64,000 nucleotides of DNA from positions 115,367,793 through 115,431,792 of the forward strand of contig OZ024929.1 in assembly GCA_964017235.1 (NCBI GenBank). The letters run 5' to 3'. The position numbers and the translations under genes are program-made. Each line of letters begins with the position of its first letter. Position 1 is the first letter of the stretch. This DNA comes from Sabellastarte sp. h YS-2021. Its lineage: Eukaryota > Annelida > Polychaeta > Sabellida > Sabellidae. Shown one piece after another: positions 37,001 through 52,000 of the stretch. The notes beneath the pieces were generated by a model. That model made no database searches, had not been told where the DNA came from, and saw nothing but the letters and a program-made list of their open reading frames with translations.

Positions 37001-40000
37001 GAATCTTCTGGTGTGGTCAGATTTGACCTTGGGCCCCTCCTTCAGGGTCAAACGAGGATAGCCAAACTTAAAAGTGCTTATAACTCACTTATTATTGGTC
37101 CTAGAGGTTTGGGATGGCAAAGCAACTAATAGGAAATCATGGGCTGGGAATCTTTTGATGTGGTCAGATTTGACCTTCGACCCCTCCTTCAAGGTCATAC
37201 GAGGATAGCCAAAGTTAAATGTGCTTACAACTCGCTTATTATTGGTCCAAGAGGTTTGGGATGGTAAACCAACCTATAGGAAATCATGAACTGGGAATCT
37301 TCTGGTGTGGTCAGGTTTGACCTTGGGCCCCTCGTTCAAGGTCAAATGAGGATAGCCAAAGTTAAAAGTGCTTATAACTCACTTATTATTGGTTCAAGAT
37401 GTTTGGGATGGTAAACCAACCTATAGGAAATCATGGGCTGGGAATCTTCTGGTGTGGTCGGATTTGACCTTGGGCCCCTCCTTCAGGGTCAAACGAGGAT
37501 AGCCAAACTTAAAAGAGCTTATAACTCGCTTATTATTGGTCCTAGAGGTTTGCAATGTGAAATCAACTCATAGGAAATCATGGACTGGGAATCTTTTGAT
37601 GTGGTCAGATTTAACCTTGGACCCCTCCTTCAAGGTCATGCGAGGATAGCCAAACTTAAAAGTGCTTATAACTTGCTTATTATTGGTCCTAGAGGTTTGC
37701 AATGTGAAACCACCTTATAGGAAATCATGGGCTGGGAATCTTCTGATGTCAGATTTGACCTTTGGCCTCTCCTTCAAGATCAAATAATGGTTCACTGCCT
37801 TTGGTGAGTTGTCTTTCCGGTGGATACAGATTTGCATCGGTTCTCCGATGCGTAGGTCTAGTTGTGAATAAACCTATGTTGTTGTTGTTTTTTTTTTGGT
37901 TTTTTCTTATCAAAGGTTGTACAATACCCCCAGAAATACAATAACTGGGTTTTATTAGAAACATCAATTATTTGACACCTGTTGCAAAAGTTTTACTGTT
38001 ATGAATCAGGTGTCCCATTTCCTGACCATCTGTTTTGTTTGCATAATCCTTTGTCTTGGTAAAGCTTTGCAATACTGCCAACATTTGGACATTGTAAATA
38101 TAATAGGAAAACTTCCCGAATGATATATACAGAAAAAATATATCACAAATGAAGGTAATAATATCATACGAGTGCGCAGCACGAGTATTATATTGTTAAT
38201 CTTCATGAGTGGTATATTTTTTCTGTATATGTCCAATGGGGGGATGTTTTACTTTTATTATCCACCATTTTGTACAATTTATGGGTTAAATAACATGAAT
38301 GTTTAATGAGAGAATGTGAAAAGGCTGTCAAAATGCACAGGCTATAGTGAATATGAAAAACTTCAATTTTTAACTTGCAATAGCGCCTTTATTTCTGCAT
38401 GGATTTTTGTGCAACAGACATGAACAGAAGTGCTGTAAATTGACATTTCTAATGATATATAATATATATTGATGTAGGTAACATAGTTTTCAAGATATTA
38501 GTGAAATAACGGAAGTTATTGACGCTAGTTTTCCATGGTACGGAAGTGCTGTTGTATACAAATAAAATATATCCCACTCCATATACCCCAGTATACGGGT
38601 CAAATATGTCACGCGGTGGATAATAAATTATTTTGCCACAATAGAGATCAATGTAACTGCTCTGTATTTCTTCATTGGTGTTAGTAATTAATTGTTTGTG
38701 TATGGGAGACCTTCAGGCTCCGGCAGCTCCGCATTTTGTTTTCCTTATAACTCTGTAACCGTTAGGCGGATTCTTTTCAAATTTGGCAGGTTTATGCAGT
38801 AGCCTTGGGGAATTTTTTTGAATATGCTGCAGTGACATTTCAACCAATCAGAGAGGTCACATGACCAAAAATGTCTTTTTTCGATGGGGAAGCTTGTCCG
38901 GATGATAACTTGAAAGGGTTTTTATCGATTCATCTGAAACTTGGCAAATACATTCATTCTATTAAAATCTGGAAATCATTAGATTTTGGCATTGATTGGT
39001 TAAGAAATGGCCGAGTAATTAATGATTAATTAATCATTATGAATTTTCCAAATAAGGAAAACACACAAATGCTTATAACTCGAAAACCGTGCTAGATAGA
39101 GCAATTTCGACAAAATTTTTGACCCACAGGGTATCTCTGCAGAGTAGCCATGCCAATTTTCAAAAAATTTTGACTCACCAAAAATGGCGGCCATTTTGAA
39201 TTTTCGAATTTTTCGCAAAAATTGCAAAACACAAAAATGCTAATATTTCGAAAACTGTGCTAGATGGCGAATTATCTCTTAAAAGTATTGCAGATAGCCA
39301 GTTTTTCTCAAATAATTCATTCGCCTACTTTTGGAAGAGCTTTCACATGGTGAAGTTTCAGACCCATAGCTAATTACTCACCTACTCAAAATGAGTAAAT
39401 GCGAATTATCTCTAAAAGTATTGGAGATACCCAAATTTTCTCAAATAACTCATTCATCTACTTTTGGGAGAGCTTTCACATGGTGAAGTTTCAGACCCGT
39501 AGATATTTACTCACCTACTCAAAATGAGTAAATGCGAATTATCTCATAAAAGTATTGCAGATAGCCAATTTTTCTCAAATAACTCATTCACCTACTTTTG
39601 GGAGAGCTTTCACTCTGTGAAGTTTCAGACCCATAGCTAATTACTCACCTACTCAAAATGAGTAAATGCGAATTATCTCTAAAAGTATTGCAGATAGCCA
39701 ATTTTTCTTTAGTAACTCATTCACCTACTTTTGGGAGAGCTTTCACTTGGTGAAGTTTCAGACCCATAACTAATTACTCACCTACTGAAAATGAGTAAAT
39801 GCAAATTATCTCTAAAAGTATTGCAGATAGCCAATTTTTCTCAAATAACTCATTCACCTACTTTTGGGAGAGCTTTCACTTGGTGAAGTTTCAGACCCAT
39901 AGCTAATTACTCACCTACTCAAAATGAGTAAATGCTAATTATCTGTAAAAGTATTGCGGATACCCAATTTTTATCAAATAACTCATTCATCTACTTGTGG

Positions 40001-43000
40001 GAGAGCTTTCACTTGGTGAAGTTTCAGACCCATAACTAATTACTCACCTACTGAAAATGAGTAAATGCGAATTATCTCTAAAAGTATTGCAGATAGCCAA
40101 TTTTTATCAAATAACTCATTCATGTACTTTTGGGAGAGCTTTCACATGGTGAAGTTTCAGACCCGTAGATGATTACTCACCTACTCAAAATGAGTAAATG
40201 CGAATTATCTCTTAAAAGTATTGCAGATAGCCAATTTTTCTCAAATAACTCATTCACCTACTTTTGGGAGAGCTTTCACTTGGTGAAGTTTCAGACCCAT
40301 AGCTAATTACTCACCTACTCAAAATGAGTAAATGCGAATTATCTCTAAAAGTATTGCAGATAGCCAATTTTTGTCAAATTAATCATTCACCTACTTTTGG
40401 GAGAGCTTTCACTTGGTGAAGTTTCAGACCCATAGCTAATTACTCACCTACTCAAAATGAGTAAATGTGAATTATCTCTAAAAGTATTGCAGATAGCCAA
40501 TTTTTCTCAAATAACTCATTCATCTACTTTTGGGAGAGCTTTCACATGGTGAAGTTCCAGACCCGCAGGTAATTATTCACCTACTCAAAATGAGTAAATG
40601 CTAATTATCTCTAGAAGTATTGCAGATAGCCAATTTCTCTCAAATAACTCATTCATCTACTTTTGGGAGAGCTTTCACATGGTGAAGTTTCAGACCCATA
40701 GCTAATTACTCACCTACTCAAAATGAGTAAATGCGAATTACCTCTAAAAGTATAGAAGATAGCCAATTTTTATCAAATAACTTATTCATCTACTTTTGGA
40801 AGAGCTTTCACATGGTGAAGTTTCAGACCCGTAGATAATTACTCACCTACACAAAATGAGTAAATGCTAATTATCTCTTAAAAGTATTGCACATAGCCAA
40901 TTTTTCTCAAATAACTCATTCATCTACTTTTGGAAGAGCTTTCACATGGTGAAGTTTCAGACCCATAGCTAATTACTCACCTACTCAAAATGAGTAAATG
41001 CTAATTATCTCTAAAAGTATTGCAGATAGCCAATTTTTCTCAAATAACTCATTCATCTACTTTTGGGAGAGCTTTCACTCGGTGAAGTTTCAGACCTGTA
41101 GCTAATTACTCACCTACTCAAAATGAGTAAATGCTAATTATCTGTAAAAGTATTGCGGATACCCAATTTTTATCAAATAACTCATTCATCTACTTGTGGG
41201 AGAGCTTTCACATGGTGAAGTTTCAGACCCGTAGATAATTACTCCCCTACTCAAAATGAGTAAATGCTAATTATCTCTAAAAGTATTGCAGATAGCCAAT
41301 TTTTGTCAAATAACTCATTCACCTACTTTTAGAAGAGCTTCCACATAGTGAAGTTTCAGACCCATAGCTAATTACTCACCTACTCAAAATGAGTAAATGC
41401 GAATTATCTCTAAAAGTATTGCAGATAGCCAATTTTTCTCAAATAACTCATTCACCTACTTTTGGGAGAGCTTTCACTTGGTGAAGTTTCAGACCCATAG
41501 CTAATTATTCACCTACTCAAAATGAGTAAATGCTAATTATCTCTAAAAGTATTGTGGATAGTGGATACCCAATTTTTATCAAATAACTCATTCATCTACT
41601 TTTGGGAAAAAAATGCGAATTATCTCTTAAAAGTATTGCAGATAGCCAATTTTTCTCAAATAACTCATTCACCTACGTTTGGAAGAGCTTTCACACACGA
41701 AAATGAAAAATTGTGAATATCTTGGAAAAGCTATTTCTTCTCCTTTAATGCTCGGCGGGAGATACACACCGCGGCAGTGGTCTTGTTTTCAAAAATTTTT
41801 GTCTCCCCAAAAATGGTGGCGATTTTGAATTTTCGAAGTTTTTGCAAAACACAAAAATGCTTATATCTCGAAAACTGTGCTAGATGGAGCAAATTCAACA
41901 AAATTTTTGACCTGCTGGATATCTCTGCAGAGTACCCATGCCAAAATATTTTTGTCTCGCCAAATATAACAGCCATTTTGAATTTTTGGCAAAAATTGCA
42001 AAACACAAAAATGCTTATATCTTGAAAACCGTGCTACAAAATGCTGCAAATGCACGTTTTTGTCTTCATTTGAGACTTATTATTTAAACCATTTTACCAA
42101 ATAGTTTTAAAGAGAGTTAAATGGGTAAACATTGTATAGTATTAGATTTATATGTCCTTTACTGTGTATTAGATGGGCTAAATATTATACACATAATGAG
42201 AAAATGGAGATGGAATACCATGCATTATTATAATTTTGCTGTAACTTTGTAGGAGTTTCAAAAAGAAACAAAATGCGATTAAAACACCAAAGGACAATTA
42301 ATTTAGCCTTTGCACTTTCAGTAACTCAGGCCCTATAGACACAGGGACACAAAGACAATGAACTAGGTATAACTAAATGTGGCTGCTTTTGTTTTTGAAA
42401 GGATGTGACTGAAAAGTTTCACTTTAACACAGGCTTCATCACCAGTCAATAATAACACAAAAATAACCCAAATTGTGTCAGTACACCTCAGATTTTCTGT
42501 CATACTTTTGTCATTTGTTATTTTGTAATCTGTAGATCTTATAATGACAAGATACTGCCTGGATCCCATGAAAAGCCTTATCTCCTCTATGCATATACAG
42601 AGTTCTGCTTCAACTGCATGCAGGTAGAGATGATATGGGAGAAAATTGTCAGTGACCTAGAAAATATAGGTAAGCTGTACCATTAATATCAATCAAAACC
42701 TTTAATAGCTAGAATAAAGTATCACATATCATAGGAAAATTACCAGAGTGGTATATATTTTTTTTAAATCTATTACTTCAGGACACATATTAATACAAGT
42801 CCCATCCTATGGACCAAGAGTGTATAGCTTAGTCACTCCTTGTGATAAAAGTTTTAAAAATATGCATCGTAAGGACTGCTTTACTTTATTATCCACCACT
42901 GTTCTTCATTATTAAGTAAAATTATTCAATATTCAATTACAAAAAAAAAAATCAGTAATTAAACATATTGATAATAAGAGGCACCAGTGGATATAAAAAT

Positions 43001-46000
43001 TTTGGTGCAAAGGTACCTTTCAGGTGATGTATACAACATATTGTATATTGTACAGTTTTTAAAACGTTTTTAAAATCAGCACCTGTGAATGTGATATGGT
43101 AAAAAAAATGTTTCAATAATAAGGGCTGTCCGTACAGGTTAAAATTTTGCAATAGTCCGTAAATCCTGTTATGTGGGTCAGATATAGCATGTGACAAACA
43201 TAAATTTAAATTGGTTGAAACTTTTAAGCTGGCTGAGCTTCTTTATAGAGAGTTGCTTATTTTTTCTCTTGGTTAATTAATCTACTTTATCAACCAATAA
43301 TAAACCAATGCCAACTCGTTGCTTGTTACATGAAGGTATTCTACTGGATACAGCTGTTATGAAAATTTAATGTTATCCTGTGAATTTTCAACTCACAGGT
43401 ATGGGTGTGGGAACCGTACATGCTCAGTTTCAGCGTGCTCTAGTGCACAGGCTGCGTGTCACATCAGTGCCCGCCATCGTGGTGGTGATAGATGGAAAAG
43501 TGAGACACTACACAGGAAAATTGGCCATTCCAGAACTCAGGAAGTACTTCAGGACTCTGGTGCCAGCTTCACTCATTACTCAGGTTGGTAGTTTGCAATT
43601 GAAGTGTTTTGTATCTGTGTATCATTATATTTTTTAAGTGTATAAAGTTCCTCATTCAGAAAATTAGTATTTTAGAAAAGCATTCAACATTGTGGATCAG
43701 TAACCAGTTAGGCATCATGTGTGACTAGTTACTGTGAGGATTGGCCATTATAACATAAAGTCACATATTATGGATCTCTGTTGTCTGGTATTACACGCCT
43801 TAGAGTCTGTCAGTACATGGAGATTAAGCACTATAAAAGTACTTTGAGAATTAGAATTAAGTGTCTCTATAGCTGATGCTCATACCAATCTTCATTTTGG
43901 TGCTATACAAAGTTCAGCAGTTTACTCATAATATGGCCTAGCACAATAGGTAATGTAACACATTAAACACCTCTTGTTTCCCACAAGAAACCTACAATAT
44001 TACCAGCTTAGATGACTTTTCCAGAATGTTTTATGAATATTCATTAAGGACGTATGATTTAATATTGGATTGTTTTGCTTTGCTGCATATAGAATCGGTA
44101 GGATTGAGATTCACCACCACCCATGGAATCTGATTAGATTGCTACCCACTGGCATTTGACAGTAAAAGGTCAAAACCTGAAACAAATAGAACACAAATTT
44201 GTGTACAAATTAAAAAAGTTCTGTTTTTTCAATTTTTTCTATGTACTTGGTTATCATACAGCCTATCCAGGTCATCAAGCAAAATACTGTATAAGTGGTT
44301 ATTTTCGCGGGTACTTAAGTTCGCGAATGTACACTGTAGGCCTGCTTCGCGAGAATTTATTTTCGCGGTGAAATATATTCAATTATCGCCCAAACTAACA
44401 ACATGTTCAAATTAAAATATTACGCGGACTTCTGCTGGTTTGATTGGAAATGCATAGTTAACGTCTTTTCTTTTATACACGTTGTCAGTGTGTGAACCTA
44501 CTCTGGGAGATTATAAATTTACGAAACCCAATCGAACACACTTTCATTGACCGGCACATTATCAAAGAAGTTGTGTAGCGGGGTCGTGTAATTGAATTAA
44601 TCCCTCCCTATTGGTGATAAAGATCAAAGAAGTTAGGCGTTTCTGTGAATGGTACATTTGATTTGTTTCCGTGACAGTGTTAAATATTGTATCTTGCATA
44701 ATCTTGTATTACCGCTCACGCTAGACTGGTTCTACTGGATATAAATATTGGCTAGAAGTTATTTTCGCGTTTTGTAGTCACTCGCGAATATAGCGAAAAT
44801 TAATTCCACGCGAAAATAACCACTTATACAGTATGCTGTTAGTTTGCATTGTGCGGAAGTCCTACTTACACAAAATGTACTGTATATGGATCATTACAGA
44901 TTAAATAAATGACGTAAATGTTTACACATCAAATTTATTGTACTTTTAACACATAGCTCACAGACAGCAACTTTCAGCAGTTCCTTGACGGTTGGGATGA
45001 CAATCACGTTAGGATGATATTCTGTGATACGAAAGAGGAGCCTTCCCTGAGATATATCATGCCAGCCTTTGCATACAGGCGCTTTGTTGTGGCTGGATTT
45101 GTTAACACACTGAGGTAAAGATGGGAGGTGAACCTTCATTAAATAGCTGATTAAACTGTAAATAATGAGTGGACTATTATAATTAGAGCATAAGAGTGTC
45201 TTCATTTTATAGAAGTAGTTGGATTTGTTTAATTATATCCCCAGACGAAAGTCGGGGATATATTGGATTCAGGTCCGTCGCGCCGCCGCCGCCGCCGTAG
45301 GAAATTTCCTTGTGGACGCGATAACTCAAAAACAAATTAATATTTTTTTTCAAACTTGGTACACATGTTAAGGGTGCCCAAAGGAAGATCCCTATTTTAA
45401 GGTGACCTTAAACTCCCAGTAAAAAAGAACTTATGGCCACCTTAAGGTCAGAAATTAGACTTTTAGCCACTTAGAGCCCTGTAGGTCATAAACTATGATG
45501 CTCAGCTGGCTGAAATTTTACCTGACAACACATTAATATGTTCTTAGTACATGTGCCGAAAATCACGACTTTAAGTTGAGGAGAAAATTGTGTTTGAGGC
45601 CCATAAATACCCCCACTTAGGGATTTTTTGCTATACTTTTCACATATTTTGCCCTATAATTTGGAAGTGGTAATTCTGATGAGTCTCAAACTGCACTAGG
45701 TATAACTTTGATATGTAATCCTTGTCTGTAGAAAATTTTAGGGCTGTAGGTTTACCCAAAGGGGTCGACTTAAGGTCTCAAAAGTGCCCACAGAGACCCA
45801 ATTTATGCACTTTTTGCCACTTTCAAGCACTGTAGCTTTCAAACTATGTCTCTCGTCTAAGTTAAATATCATCTGGGAATATATCTATGTGTTTTCTTAT
45901 ATGTGCCCCAACATTTAGGCCTTTAATAGACAGTTAACCTGTGTATCAGGACCATAAACACCCACCCGAGTGACCCTTATAAGACATTTTTCACATCTGT

Positions 46001-49000
46001 TTCCCTGTAACTTGGAAATGGTAAGTCTGAGAAGTTTCAAACTGTATTAGATATATATTCTGTGTGTAATCTTAGTATGTAACAGATTTTAAGTCTGAAG
46101 CTTTAATTTGAAGGTCAAATTGAGGTCTCTGACGGGTTCCAAAGACCCAATATATGGACTTTTTGCCACCTTTAAGCCCTGTGACTGTTACACTATGTTA
46201 TTGATGGAGCTGAAATCCCATCTGGGAATGCATTATTATGTCCTTTTTACATGTGCCGAAAATCAAGGCTTTAAGTAGACATTTAACCTGTGTTTGAGGA
46301 CCATAAATATCCACCCGAGTGACCCTTTTTAGACATTTTTCACATATTTTGCCCTGTAACTTGGAAATGGTAAGTCTGAGAAGTTTCAAACTGTATTAGA
46401 TACATATTCTATGTGTAATCTTAGTATGTGACAAATTTTAAGTCTGAAGCTTTAATTTGAAGGCCACATTGAGGTCTCTAAAAGGCCCCATAGAGACCCA
46501 CTATTTGGACTTTTTGCCAGTTTTAAGGCCCATGACTGTTAAACTATGTGATTGATAGAGTTGAAATCTCATCTGGGAATACATTATTATGTTCTTTTTA
46601 CATGTGCCAAAAATCAAGGCTTCAAGTAGACATTTAAACTGTGTATGAGGACCATTAACACCCACCCGAGTGACCGTTTTAAGACATTTTTCACATATTT
46701 TGCTCTGTAACTTGGAAATGGTGAGTCTGAGAAGTTTCAAACTTTATTATTAGATACATATTCTATGTGTAGTCTTAGTATGTAGCAGATTTTAAGTCTG
46801 ATGCTTTAATTTGAAGGCCACATCGAGATCTCTAAAAGGCCCACAGAGACCCAATATTTGGACTTTTTGCCACCGTTAAGCCCTGTGACTGTTAAACTAT
46901 GTGATTGATTGAGCTGAAATCCCATCTGGGAATGCATTATTATGTCCTTTTCACATGTGCCGAAAATCAAGGCTTTTAGTAGACATTTAACCTGTGTATG
47001 AGGGCCATAGACACTTGCCCAAGTGACCTTTTTTGACATTTTTTTCTGTATTTTGCCCTGTTATTTGGAAATGCTTAGTGTGACAAGTCTTAAACTGTAT
47101 GATATATAATTTTTGTTTGTTATGTATGTCCCCCAAAAAGTTTCAGATCTGTAGTTTAATTGCTAAGGTCTCTTTAACAATTGTAAAATGCCCACAGAAA
47201 CCCAATTTATGGACATTATGCCACTTTAAAGCCCAGTAACTGTCAAACTATGTGGGTTATAGAGCTGAAATCTTTGAATTTTTAAAAGGAAATGCCTGTC
47301 TATTTAAATTTTGAATATTAATAATGTTATGGCTATCTTAGTCTTTTAAGAACTTATTTTTGTGTGTTATACCTCTGCTTGCTGAGTTTTTAACTTTTTA
47401 AAATGAAACTGGTTAAACATATTCAAGTAGACAAAATGGACACTTTAAGTGAGCTTTAAGTCCCAATATTAATGAAATTATATCCATATGTAGTAAAACT
47501 AGGGGATTTTTAACCCTCAACTAGCCCAGTTTTATTCAACTTGCCTCAGTTAATTTTGACACAGCTCCTACAGTTATGAACTCATTTCAGTTGATAATCA
47601 CATACTTAAAATTCTCAATTCTTTTTGTATTTGAGTACCCCTTTTATATAGATTGTTTGTTTACCATTTATGCTGTAGCACTTCATCTCTTTGTAGTCCC
47701 AACCCACATCCCCCACCCGGATTCCCCCCACCCACCTCTGGGACCTCCAGCTATATTGAGTGACACTAAATAAACAAAGGTATTTAATGATATCAGATGA
47801 GAAACAAAGAACTCAATGGGGTTGCAGATCTTGTGTAATAGTGAGAGAGGTGTGGAGAAGGGGAGAGGGGTGGGGGTGGGAGGTGGTGGGCTTCATTACA
47901 TATAACACAAAGGGGAGTCAGAACTGAGATTGTGTCACATATTTAGGTTGCATATATATGGACCACATATATAGGTATAGAGGAAATGAATAACTGAAAA
48001 CAATTTGCAAATTCTAAAAATAATATAATAAAATAATAATATAAATAATTTTTTTTTAAATAATATTTTATTTGTGAACAAATATAGAAACAGATACGCG
48101 CTTTCGGGATTATGAATTTTAGAATGGACATTGAATCATCAATCATTTAAATACTTTGAAGGAAGATTGAAAAGTATGATGAGTTGAGTTAAAAATAATA
48201 TTTTATTTGTCAACAAATATAGAAACAGATATGCTCTTTTGGGATTATTATTTTAGAATGGACATTCAATCATCAATCATTTAAATACTTTGAAAATAGG
48301 TTTAGAGTTATCATTGCAGGAAGATTGAAAATATAATTTGAGTTATGTATTCGGCGTCTGGGGATACACCATCTTCCTTGGGAAGATATAAATAGAGTAG
48401 ATTGATGTGCTGAAGTTCATATAATAATGGGTAATTATGTTTTAAAAAATTCCCGATCAAAACCTGTGGCGTGAGTGATGACCTGTCTGGGGATATGTTG
48501 GCGCCGAGTTGGCCCAATCTAGTTACCATTTTTGTTGTCTACAAAATAGTTCAGTAGAGTTTGACTGATTTGAGTGGATGAGTGCATTATAAATCTGATT
48601 ACTGCCCTGTTTTTGGATTAAAACACTATCTGCCTGTATATATTTAGACAAACAGTTGCTTCAGTGTTTTTCTTATGTAATGAAAAGTACTTAAAATTAC
48701 TGAAGAATTTGAAAACAGGTTTAAAGGTCATAGTAGGCCTGTTAAATAAAAAAGGTAAAATTTATGTATTTACAAGACATAATACTGCTGTGCAAAAATC
48801 ACCATACAAGGCTGTCATCTATTAGCTGACAGTCATGACATTGAAGAATACACTCTGTTCAGCAACTGCTCATTGACAGGTGAGGCTTTTTAAGGGGATC
48901 AAATATTGTACATGTATTTTGACAGAGTCAAATTGCTTTTACATTGTACATAACACTGTATATTATTCATTCAGCATAGCTCAATTTATTCTTTAGTTCA

Positions 49001-52000
49001 AAGACATCCCAAATAAGAAAAAAGTATGGCATCAAGAATAGCGGAGAAACATTGTTGATGTTTAATGAAAATTCACAACCATCTGCCCAAGTTGCAGTAA
49101 GTAGACATTGCAAAATATACTTCTCACATATGTTCTAGGAAGGTTTTCTTTTGTCGTCTCCTATAATATTGTAACTTTGATACAAATTAGACAGTTTATG
49201 TCAAGTTTAGATGTACATGGAACCCTCTTTTAAGGCCTGAACATGTTATAAAATATATTTATGAAAATAGCTGTAATTTTGCAGGTAGTATAAGTGGAAA
49301 TTAGTTGTGACTTTAACAAAATGTTTGTTGAACGTATTGTCATACATAATCCACCGTATATTGTAATGGAGGTATTTTAAGTGACTTACCAGGGGGCTCG
49401 GTAGTTCAGCGGTTAGAGTTCTCGCCTTCAACCACTGAGGTCGCCGGTTCGAATCTCGGCTGGGGCACTTCATGATGGAAAGTTGATAGTTACTTGCCAA
49501 CGCCCGGTGGTTAACAGTGCAGAATCTTGACCAACTAGTATGCACTGGTTCCTTCACCCGTAAACTACCCATTGCAATATGACCCTGGGTGTTGAACGCA
49601 ACATAAAACAAAAAATAAAACAAAAAAAAAATCTGACTTACCTGGCATAAATACTCATTGTCTCAGTATTGAGTATATTTCTTTGTACAGATGCAGTTAC
49701 TACCAAGAGGTACAATGGATGATGTGATAGAAACTAACAAATACTTGATTCTTCCTAGACTCTCCTCACAACACATGTTCAATGAATTGTGTCCTGCCTA
49801 CTCCAACATAAAAAAGAAGAGGTGAGTCATTCATGTTCAAAAACTTTATTTTGGCGATTGAACTATTGATTTTATATATGTAATAGTTCAAAATTAAATT
49901 GTTATAGTTTATCAGTTTTACTGATTGGTTTAAATATTTCCAGTAATTTTTAAGCATGGTGTACATTTTGTTGTGTCTGTATATAAAATAAGTTTTGTCT
50001 TAAGTGCGGACAATATAACTGAACTAGCCTTTGATTAATACAAATTAAGTCATAGCACATCTTGATGAAGGAGGCATATGCCTAATACTATGTGCCTGGC
50101 ATAAAGTTAGCACATTTATTCACTGAATTTAATCTGTATAGTGGAATTTTTAATATTTCTTTGTTCCAGTTATTATGGTTTGAGTCACCAAAGCTGTGTC
50201 CAAACCCATTTAGTGATTGTAAATTCCACTCCTTTATTGATAAATACAACATTTTTTAGTTAAGCTAACTCAATGTAGTGCAATTTTTACAGTGTGGGGA
50301 TAATATTTCTGTATTGAGGAAGTCTCTCCTAGGTGTAGTGTGACATTTATGCTTTCCAGTTTGTGCGTGGTGCTAATCACAAAAGCCATACCAGAGCACA
50401 AGTCCTTCAGGGACTCATTCCGAGACTATGTGTACAAACAGTCTGATGAAGAGCAGCGTGTGCGTTATGCTTATGTGTATGCGGATACTCAGAAACATTT
50501 TGTCGACAGACTCACCAGAGGGCAGGACGTGACTAACACCACATCAGGGGCATTAAAGGTACAGTAAAGAATGTGAAATTCACCACATTTTTAAAAATTT
50601 GCTAGTGAGGAAAATTGACTTGTCAAATTGTTGAAAAGTCTCACAGATTTGTGATTTTTCTGACAACTTTAGGCCCTTAATCCATTGATGAAAAATTTCT
50701 GGTAATATTGATTATTCTGTTTTATTTTTAAAGTGTGCTCCTTGTGGGAATTTCACATACTGTGATGAATTTTATTAATTTTGGTGCCCCTTTTTCATCA
50801 TAATATGACTTATTCTAAATTGAACACCAAACCCTAATGTTCAAAGGTGGATCAAAGAGGTTTGGAGGCTTCGCCCAGTTTATAACCCTTTGAGAATTTT
50901 ACACGTGATTTGTGTCCTTTAAGGTATGGTCACAACTGCAATTGTACCGGAATACCAGATGTATGTGTCTAAAATGCTGGGTTATTCAATCTTCAGAGAT
51001 TTTCAATATTTTTACTTCATGTAACATCTGTGGAGTTTTGGCTTAAATTTGCAAAATATTTCTAAGAGCAAGTCCATGTGTTAGGAAGTATCCTGTCAAA
51101 TATTACACCATTTAATAGCATAAAAAGTTGGGTAACCCCAAATTATTCTTTGGGAAATCCACACTATGGTATTTCTTATATCCCAAATTAGTTTTGACTC
51201 AGTAGCTCTCTTGATGGTTATTGATGCTGCTACATAGCACTTTCTTCTTTCACATTATGTTACCTTATGTCTATATATGCTGTCACAACAGCACTGTGCA
51301 TGGATTAGCCTGGCTCTGTCTAGTTTAACTTAACTTGACATAAACAGTTAATGAATATTGGCTATGGTATCTGCTCTTACAAATGACAGCAGCAGTAGTT
51401 GGAATTTAAGGTCAGAGCTTTTCTTTACACCCCAAGCCAGATACTTGACAATGAATGAATTAAATAGAAAACTAATGGCTTCCTTTAGCAATACAGACTA
51501 ATTCAGGATGGTTAGAAGGAGTCAGATGAAATATAATATTTTATATGGTTTGAGACAAAATGCCTGGCTATTCTTTTCATATATTGTGAAATGAGTTTTT
51601 ACATTTCTACTTAATAGGTAGCACTAATCTGGAGGAAAGAGCCTAATCATATCCAGTTTGACTTATTAGAAGAAGGTTGGCATGCCTCCAGACCTGAAGT
51701 ATCACTGAGTCAGGGTCGCTTGGAGGAACATGTGAAGCAGCTGCTCACTAGTAAATCTGTACTGCCATACTACATCAGCATGTTTGAAGAGTTGGTGGAT
51801 GAGCACAAGGATGTAAGTTATAGTATATATGAAACAAATAAATAACCTGACATTGCATTTAAGTGTGAGATATATATTTACAGGCTTACAGAATAAAATT
51901 CTGAAAATCTGGATGTACATAAAGTCAAGTGATCTTATTCAATCTCTTCTATTGCAGCTTTGGATGTAAAGGTTTTTGTGTGTGATTGTCATTCCAGGTA

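Larger units (their letters stand above)
35312..37861 (+). mobile_element. Helentron-like element E in DNAJC16 intron 3
   Basis: The 5' end is TGTATCCACCGGA. Near the 3' end lies its inverse, TCCGGTGGATACA, then a perfect hairpin GCATCGG-ttct-CCGATGC, then GTAGGTCTAG at 37861 followed by TT. This is the asymmetric-inverted-repeat plus hairpin plus CTAG layout of Helitron2. The middle holds an eight-unit array (36600-37790), and a hAT MITE is nested at 35612-36527. No coding sequence. Confidence 0.8.

Noticed and set aside
49391-49465. Functional tRNA gene
   Set aside because: Boxes A and B are present, but an A-rich tail, SINE body and 9-bp target duplication show a retroposed SINE.
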